A DNA stretch of 18,419 bases from Limnoraphis robusta CS-951 (GTDB taxonomy: Bacteria; Cyanobacteriota; Cyanobacteriia; Cyanobacteriales; Microcoleaceae). A program made the translations under genes and the position numbers. Shown in pieces: positions 14,500-18,419 of the stretch (position 1 is the first letter of the stretch; each line of letters starts with the position of its first letter). The notes below the pieces were generated by a model. That model was not told where the DNA came from. It did no database searches and saw only the letters and a list, made by a program, of their open reading frames with translations. The stretch is from assembly GCF_000972705.2 (NCBI RefSeq), contig NZ_LATL02000051.1, forward strand, positions 1-18,419, in the 5' to 3' direction.

Positions 14500-15018
14500 T
14501 TATAACTGTTCAACCGGATCAGGTCGTAAAATGCGGTGCATATCCAGACTGGGAGGTTTGACCGAGGTTTGAGTCAGCAGATCATGAATTTGTCCTCGGT
14601 GATGAGTTTGATGATTAAAAAAGTGAGTGATTAAAAGTTCGACTGGATCAACGTGAATATTACCCGCATTATTGCGATATTGAATATTTTGTGTGAGAAA
14701 ATTCTCATCTAAATCTGCAAAAAAAGCCAGAATTTTCTGATCTTCGGCTTCTCGCACTTGACGCAATTCTAAGAAGTCCTCATAAAGAATCGCATTCAAT
14801 CCGGTTGACGGAATTTCTAGACCTTGAAAACGGGTGATCCAAATGCGATCGCCAATTAAAATATGATTAAGAGTACCGTGAATACTTTTAAAAAAAGCAG
14901 GTCTGATCTGCTGACGTTCATCATCACTCAATACAGCGCAAGCTTCATACAATTTCCGGTTAGCGAGGACGTTGTACTGAGCGAGCATCTGAAAGTGGGG
15001 AATTAGAGGATGAGTCAT
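14500..15018 (-). CDS. DinB-family putative metal-binding protein
   Basis: 172-aa four-helix-bundle protein of the DinB/YfiT type. The typical start LAQYNVLANRKLYEACAVLSDDE (about 12-34) is followed by SIHGTLNHILIGDRIWITRF (about 45-64) with H52, and THFFNHQTHHRGQIHDLL with H136 and H140, giving the usual three-His metal site. Members are often thiol-dependent transferases or hydrolases; no substrate can be assigned, and it is not the DNA polymerase also called DinB. The C-terminal tail (HRILRPDPVEQL) replaces the common LDMIYFLRE-like ending, and its DNA is duplicated 187 bp downstream, suggesting that the gene end has been rearranged. Upstream on the same strand there is no gene for more than 230 bp. 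Confidence 0.87.
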   Translation of the reverse strand: MTHPLIPHFQMLAQYNVLANRKLYEACAVLSDDERQQIRPAFFKSIHGTLNHILIGDRIWITRFQGLEIPSTGLNAILYEDFLELRQVREAEDQKILAFFADLDENFLTQNIQYRNNAGNIHVDPVELLITHFFNHQTHHRGQIHDLLTQTSVKPPSLDMHRILRPDPVEQL

Positions 15019-15259
15019 AGGCTGGATTAGATTTTAAACGTTATATCGTAACATAAAGCATCTGAAAATTTCTCGATTTTTTTAATCCCTGTTGGGTGTG
15101 ACCCATCTAACAGATTACCCTTGTTTGAGATCACGGGTTACTTCTGCTTGAAATCACTGATTTTAGTCAATAAAATCACGAAAATAAACCCTGTATCATC
15201 ACGAGTTATACTGAATAGATATTTGATAATACATATATAGAGAGTAGGCTTTGAATACC

Positions 15260-15478
15260 ATGCAACCTCCGGTTCAACTCCTTCAATCTGCATTAGGCGA
15301 TCTGTTTGCAGAAGCTAATGCTACAGGTTGCCTCACTCTAGCAGACCGCTACGGCTTAATGGCTGCAATCTTGGATGAATCACTCAGCGAAGAAGAAAGA
15401 CGCTGTGTAGATAGACTATTACGAGCGGTCTGTCGAGGTCGGATCAAAATAGTTGATGAACTTTCGATGATCCACTAA
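15260..15478 (+). CDS. Small conserved-looking cyanobacterial protein (72 aa)
   Basis: 72-aa soluble protein without signal peptide or membrane segment. Its core CLTLADRYGLMAAILDESLS, then EEERRCVDRLLRAVCRGRIKIVDELS, has the amphipathic helices and charged turns of a real protein. It resembles small uncharacterised proteins I recall from other filamentous cyanobacteria; no function is known. ATG 15260 is preferred over the in-frame TTG at 15251. AT-rich DNA upstream (about 15160-15250) probably holds the promoter, but no consensus stands out. It converges with the pentapeptide-repeat gene and their stops overlap (CTAA at 15475-15478). Confidence 0.72.
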   Translation: MQPPVQLLQSALGDLFAEANATGCLTLADRYGLMAAILDESLSEEERRCVDRLLRAVCRGRIKIVDELSMIH

Positions 15479-15957
15479 CAAGGACCTTTTGTGCCATCCG
15501 GCATGGTTGCACCACAGAAGTTTGTTCCTGTTAACTTGGTATCATTAAGATTAGCATTTTCCAGATTCGCATTATTAAATTTTGCCTCTTCCAAAAACGC
15601 TCGATATAAATCCGCCCAAGTTAGATTAGCTTCACTTAAATTCGCTTTCCTCAAAGTTGTACTGTGTAATTTCGCATCTCGTAAATCAGCCCCCGAAAGA
15701 TCGGCTTCAATTAAATTTGCTGAACTGAGATCGGCGCCTCTCAATTTAGCACCTCTGAGGATAGTTTTTTGCAAGTTGGCGCCTAAAAGATCCGCTCCAT
15801 TTAATTCGGCTTCACTGAGATCGGCTTCACTGAGATCGCACTGCTGACAGCGTTTGGTGTCGAGTAGTCGTCTCATGTCCGCTTGCAATTCAGCACTCGC
15901 AGGAACCGTTAATCCTGTCAATACCAGTAAACCAATCAAAATCTGAACTGATTTCAT
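15475..15957 (-). CDS. Secreted pentapeptide-repeat protein
   Basis: 160 aa. Residues 1-22 are a signal peptide (MKSVQILIGLLVLTGLTVPASA). After a short helix ending DTKRCQQCDLSEADLS, about 20 consecutive A(D/N)Lxx-type pentapeptides (about 41-145) predict a right-handed quadrilateral beta-helix. The tail TNFCGATMPDGTKGPC is a common C-terminal cap in cyanobacterial members. Two Cys in CQQC near the start and two near the end (C148 and C160) could form disulfides in the periplasm or thylakoid lumen. Function is unknown for most such proteins. The frequent plus-strand frame across this gene is a shadow created by the repeats. Confidence 0.9.
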   Translation of the reverse strand: MKSVQILIGLLVLTGLTVPASAELQADMRRLLDTKRCQQCDLSEADLSEAELNGADLLGANLQKTILRGAKLRGADLSSANLIEADLSGADLRDAKLHSTTLRKANLSEANLTWADLYRAFLEEAKFNNANLENANLNDTKLTGTNFCGATMPDGTKGPC

Positions 15958-16524
15958 TTTTGAGTTATCCTATTGAATTTTTTCGGGCAAATCACAACGA
16001 TTCCTATTATCAGATAAGACTGACGCATCCGTGAATTTAGCAACCCAGTTTAGGGTTGAACCCTAATCATACTAATTTTGAATAGGATTTGAATTTTAGA
16101 TGAAAAATTGCCGAGGGTTCTAGTTTTTGTCGATCAGCTCGAAATTCCGACTGGAGACGATGACGTAATCAAGCTCAAATTTGCTCCCCATCTCCTCAAT
16201 TTATTTTGTTGCTCTACCTGTTGTGATCGCACTGTTAGCTTGTTTACTATAGATAGGGCAGTCTCCTGGAGATATCTATCTATCAGACATTTCTCGATCC
16301 GTTATAATTTGAATAAAAGTAGATAGAAGTTGTTTTAGCAAAAGCGCTATGATCATTTTTGAGAAAATTCGTTTTGATTCATCAAATTTTCGAGTTCAAG
16401 CTTTCTCGACGAGAAAACGTTAATTTTGATGCCTGACAAGATATTTATCCTGTTGAGATGTTCCCCGAAAAATCCGATTAAATAGAGTCTGATTCTTTTA
16501 ATAAACCCTCAGTAAACCCCAAGT
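15958..16524. other. 567-bp gene-free region upstream of the diguanylate cyclase
   Basis: No convincing gene. A hairpin TTAGGG/CCCTAA lies at 16050-16066, and a composite inverted repeat at 16249-16279 (outer ATAGATA/TATCTAT, inner TCTCC/GGAGA). TATAAT occurs at 16303-16308 without a good -35, and TTTGAT/ATCAAA lies at 16373-16386. The open frame at 16108-16326 starts with TTG and has no protein character. The region plausibly holds the promoters of the two divergent genes and a leader of about 200 nt for the cyclase. Confidence 0.5.
16249..16279. promoter_or_regulatory. Composite inverted repeat upstream of a TATAAT box
   Basis: ATAGATA (16249-16255) pairs with TATCTAT (16273-16279) and encloses TCTCC-T-GGAGA (16262-16272). 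It ends 23 bp before TATAAT at 16303-16308. It is placed like an operator or activator site for the cyclase gene. The regulator is unknown. Confidence 0.3.
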
Positions 16525-17901
16525 ATGAACCCTTCAAATAACCACCGAAAAGCTACTATATTAGTCGTGGATGATTGCCTAGATAATCTAACTTTTTTGA
16601 CAATAGTTTTGGAGGATGTAGGTTATCAGATTAGACAAGCTAATAATGGAGAAATCGCACTAAAAGTGGTAGAACAGATGTTCCCTGATCTCATCTTACT
16701 CGATATTAAAATGCCGGATATTGATGGATACACTGTTTGTGAACGGCTGAAAGCCGATCCGAAAACCCAAGAGATTCCGGTGATCTTTATCAGTTCGTTT
16801 CAGGATGCTATTGATAAAGTCAAAGCTTTTGAAGTGGGCGGTGAAGATTATATCACCAAGCCATTTTTCATCGAAGAACTTATTGCTAGAGTCGAAAAGC
16901 AACTGATTTTAAAGTGGCAAAAAGCACAACTCAAACAAGAACTAAAACACCGCAGAGAAATAGAAAAACAGCTTCTAGAATCCCATCAAGTTATGGCTCA
17001 TATTCTGGAGAGTTGTCCAGATGGTATTGCGGTCTTAAAATTCATCCCGGCTCACCCCAAAAAACCCGCCTATTTTTACTCTAGTTTTGTTAATCCTGTG
17101 ATGGCGAATTTGCTTGATATGAATATAGAAGATTTGATCAATCGCAAAATATTGGACAGTTCACTAGATATTTGTGAGCCGGGTTTATTTCATCAATTTA
17201 GGGAAGTTGTAGAAACTGGATACTCTTTTGAACGAGACTTATACTATGAAAATAAAAAAATAAAAGCTTGGTATTCAGTCCAAGCCATTCCCTATGATCA
17301 AGGAATATTAATCGTGGTTCGGGATATCAGCGATCGCAAAGAATGTGAACTCATTCTCCATCGAACCAATAATGTTTTATATCAGCAAAGCGTCACCGAT
17401 GATTTGACAAAAATTTCCAATCGACGAGCGTTTGATATCTATCTTCACCAAGAATGGAAACGCTCCAAACGAGAAAAACTTCCCCTATCTTTAATGATGA
17501 TTGATATTGACTATTTTAAGCTGTATAATGATCACTATGGACATGACGCAGGCGATCGCTGTTTACATACTGTCGCTCAAACTATTCGCCAAGCCGTTAA
17601 GCGTCCCTCTGATTTTGTGGCTCGTTATGGCGGTGAAGAATTTGCTGTGATTTTGCCGAATACTCAACGAGAAGGGGCGGAAACCGTCGCTAATATCATT
17701 CAAAAAGCTATTCACGATCTCAAACTTCCTCATGATCAATCTCTGATCAGTTCATCTATTACTCTCAGTATCGGAATTAGCACTCTAATTCCCAATTCTC
17801 TGGATTTTACACTTCTCATTCAAACGGCTGATCATGCACTCTATGAAGCCAAAAGCCAAGGACGTGATCGGATTTGTGTTTTTAATGATCAAACTGATTA
17901 A
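16525..17901 (+). CDS. Response regulator with PAS and GGDEF domains (diguanylate cyclase)
   Basis: 458-aa cytosolic signalling protein predicted to make c-di-GMP from two GTP under receiver control. The REC domain (about 10-125) has D16-D17, phospho-acceptor D60 (ILLDIKMP), S90 and K112. A coiled-coil linker (about 128-155) leads to a PAS-like domain (about 155-272, ending VVRDISDRKE). The GGDEF domain (about 288-450) has metal-binding D327 in MMIDIDYFK, the active-site GGEEF (369-373) and an inhibitory I-site RPSD (360-363), so both catalysis and product feedback should work. There is no EAL domain. The cognate kinase is not identified; the hybrid kinase gene that follows is convergent, with only 2 bp between stops. 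No clear ribosome-binding site precedes the ATG. Confidence 0.93.
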   Translation: MNPSNNHRKATILVVDDCLDNLTFLTIVLEDVGYQIRQANNGEIALKVVEQMFPDLILLDIKMPDIDGYTVCERLKADPKTQEIPVIFISSFQDAIDKVKAFEVGGEDYITKPFFIEELIARVEKQLILKWQKAQLKQELKHRREIEKQLLESHQVMAHILESCPDGIAVLKFIPAHPKKPAYFYSSFVNPVMANLLDMNIEDLINRKILDSSLDICEPGLFHQFREVVETGYSFERDLYYENKKIKAWYSVQAIPYDQGILIVVRDISDRKECELILHRTNNVLYQQSVTDDLTKISNRRAFDIYLHQEWKRSKREKLPLSLMMIDIDYFKLYNDHYGHDAGDRCLHTVAQTIRQAVKRPSDFVARYGGEEFAVILPNTQREGAETVANIIQKAIHDLKLPHDQSLISSSITLSIGISTLIPNSLDFTLLIQTADHALYEAKSQGRDRICVFNDQTD

Positions 17902-17903
17902 AT

Positions 17904-18419
17904 TTAAATCGGAGGATTTTCAGGATTAAATAATTGAGCGATCGCATCAAACTGATACTCATCAGCCAATCGATTTAACAATTCTTTCAGCGACAATTGG
18001 GCTTCGGGAATCTCCTCAAGAAGCTGTAAAACCTTTTGTAAATCACAAGCAATTGCCGCATTAGAAACTTGCGATCGCCATTCATTTGACATCTGATTTA
18101 ATTTTTCTATCGCTAATCTCAACTCCTGCTGTTTATTATTATCCGCCGGAGACTCCGTAGCCTCAGAAGCATAAACATACCGCACACCCAAACATTCAGC
18201 AATTTTATCAAGTAAAACCTCTTCTCTGATGGGTTTAAATATCGTATCATCACAGCAATTATTCAGCATTTCCTCTTGACTATCATTCAAAGACGAAGCC
18301 AATACCGCAATCATCACCGTCGCCTCACCTTCAGGAGTCGTTTTAATGCGTTGTATCGCTTCTAAGCCATTCATCACAGGCATTTTAATATCCATTAAAA
18401 TCAGTTGAGGTTGATGTTG
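17904..18419 (-). CDS. C-terminal part of a hybrid histidine kinase/response regulator (partial)
   Basis: The reading frame is open through base 18419, so the gene starts beyond the window; the ATG at 18395 is internal. The visible part begins QHQPQLILMDIKMPVMNG, the phospho-acceptor Asp region of a receiver domain, and continues to the conserved Lys in IFKPI. After an Ala/Glu/Asn linker, a helical tail of about 100 residues (LRLAIEKLNQMSNEWRSQV to FDAIAQLFNP) matches the C-terminal extension often seen after the last receiver of cyanobacterial hybrid kinases. The upstream kinase or sensor domains are not visible, so the type is inferred from this tail. Confidence 0.8.
   Translation of the reverse strand, partial: QHQPQLILMDIKMPVMNGLEAIQRIKTTPEGEATVMIAVLASSLNDSQEEMLNNCCDDTIFKPIREEVLLDKIAECLGVRYVYASEATESPADNNKQQELRLAIEKLNQMSNEWRSQVSNAAIACDLQKVLQLLEEIPEAQLSLKELLNRLADEYQFDAIAQLFNPENPPI

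Noticed and set aside
15491..15847. 118-aa plus-strand frame rich in Ser/Ala/Lys
   Set aside because: It is the antisense reading of pentapeptide-repeat codons, which produces a long stop-free shadow.
16108..16326. 72-aa plus-strand frame in the gene-free region
   Set aside because: TTG start, no ribosome site, no protein-like pattern; it covers an inverted repeat and a promoter-like box.

Overview
The window looks like chromosomal DNA of a filamentous, Oscillatoriales-type cyanobacterium. Base composition is AT-leaning. The octamer GCGATCGC (HIP1, typical of many cyanobacteria) occurs 10 times by eye, against about 0.3 expected by chance. Gene content also fits: an RppA-like regulator, short-form HisG, DUF29, Uma2 and pentapeptide-repeat proteins, and heptamer STRR-type repeats. 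The genus is my inference; I could not run a search.

Layout. (1) About 1-1990 is an IS607-type element on the minus strand: a serine recombinase (tnpA) overlapping a TnpB nuclease with an intact active site, plus a structured 3' flank that may hold an omega-RNA. It abuts a small secreted Cys-tailed protein that may have been truncated by the insertion. (2) 2536-5877 carries a secreted protein with a Glu/Pro linker, a transmembrane histidine kinase and a Uma2-family nuclease-like protein. (3) 5874-9699 (minus) carries hisG, a fused ABC exporter and a zinc alcohol dehydrogenase-like protein. The hisG-exporter gap contains a plausible plus-strand small RNA. (4) 9823-11954 carries a GST, an RppA-like response regulator without its usual kinase, and a SAM methyltransferase. 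(5) 12109-15018 carries a DUF29 protein, a metallophosphoesterase, a thioredoxin-like protein and a DinB-family protein whose 3' end is duplicated around STRR-like repeats. (6) 15260-18419 carries a small conserved-looking protein, a secreted pentapeptide-repeat protein, a REC-PAS-GGDEF diguanylate cyclase and the 3' end of a hybrid kinase/response regulator that runs off the window.

How it works together. Four of the genes are two-component or c-di-GMP signalling proteins, and none has an obvious cognate partner beside it. Convergent pairs are packed very tightly (4-bp stop overlaps, or gaps of 2 and 10 bp), leaving no room for ordinary terminators. No complete new multi-gene system is evident. 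The most interesting leads are the TnpB/omega-RNA locus with its non-canonical tnpA start, the candidate RNA at about 8857-9034, and the repeat-bounded remodelling of the DinB gene end.
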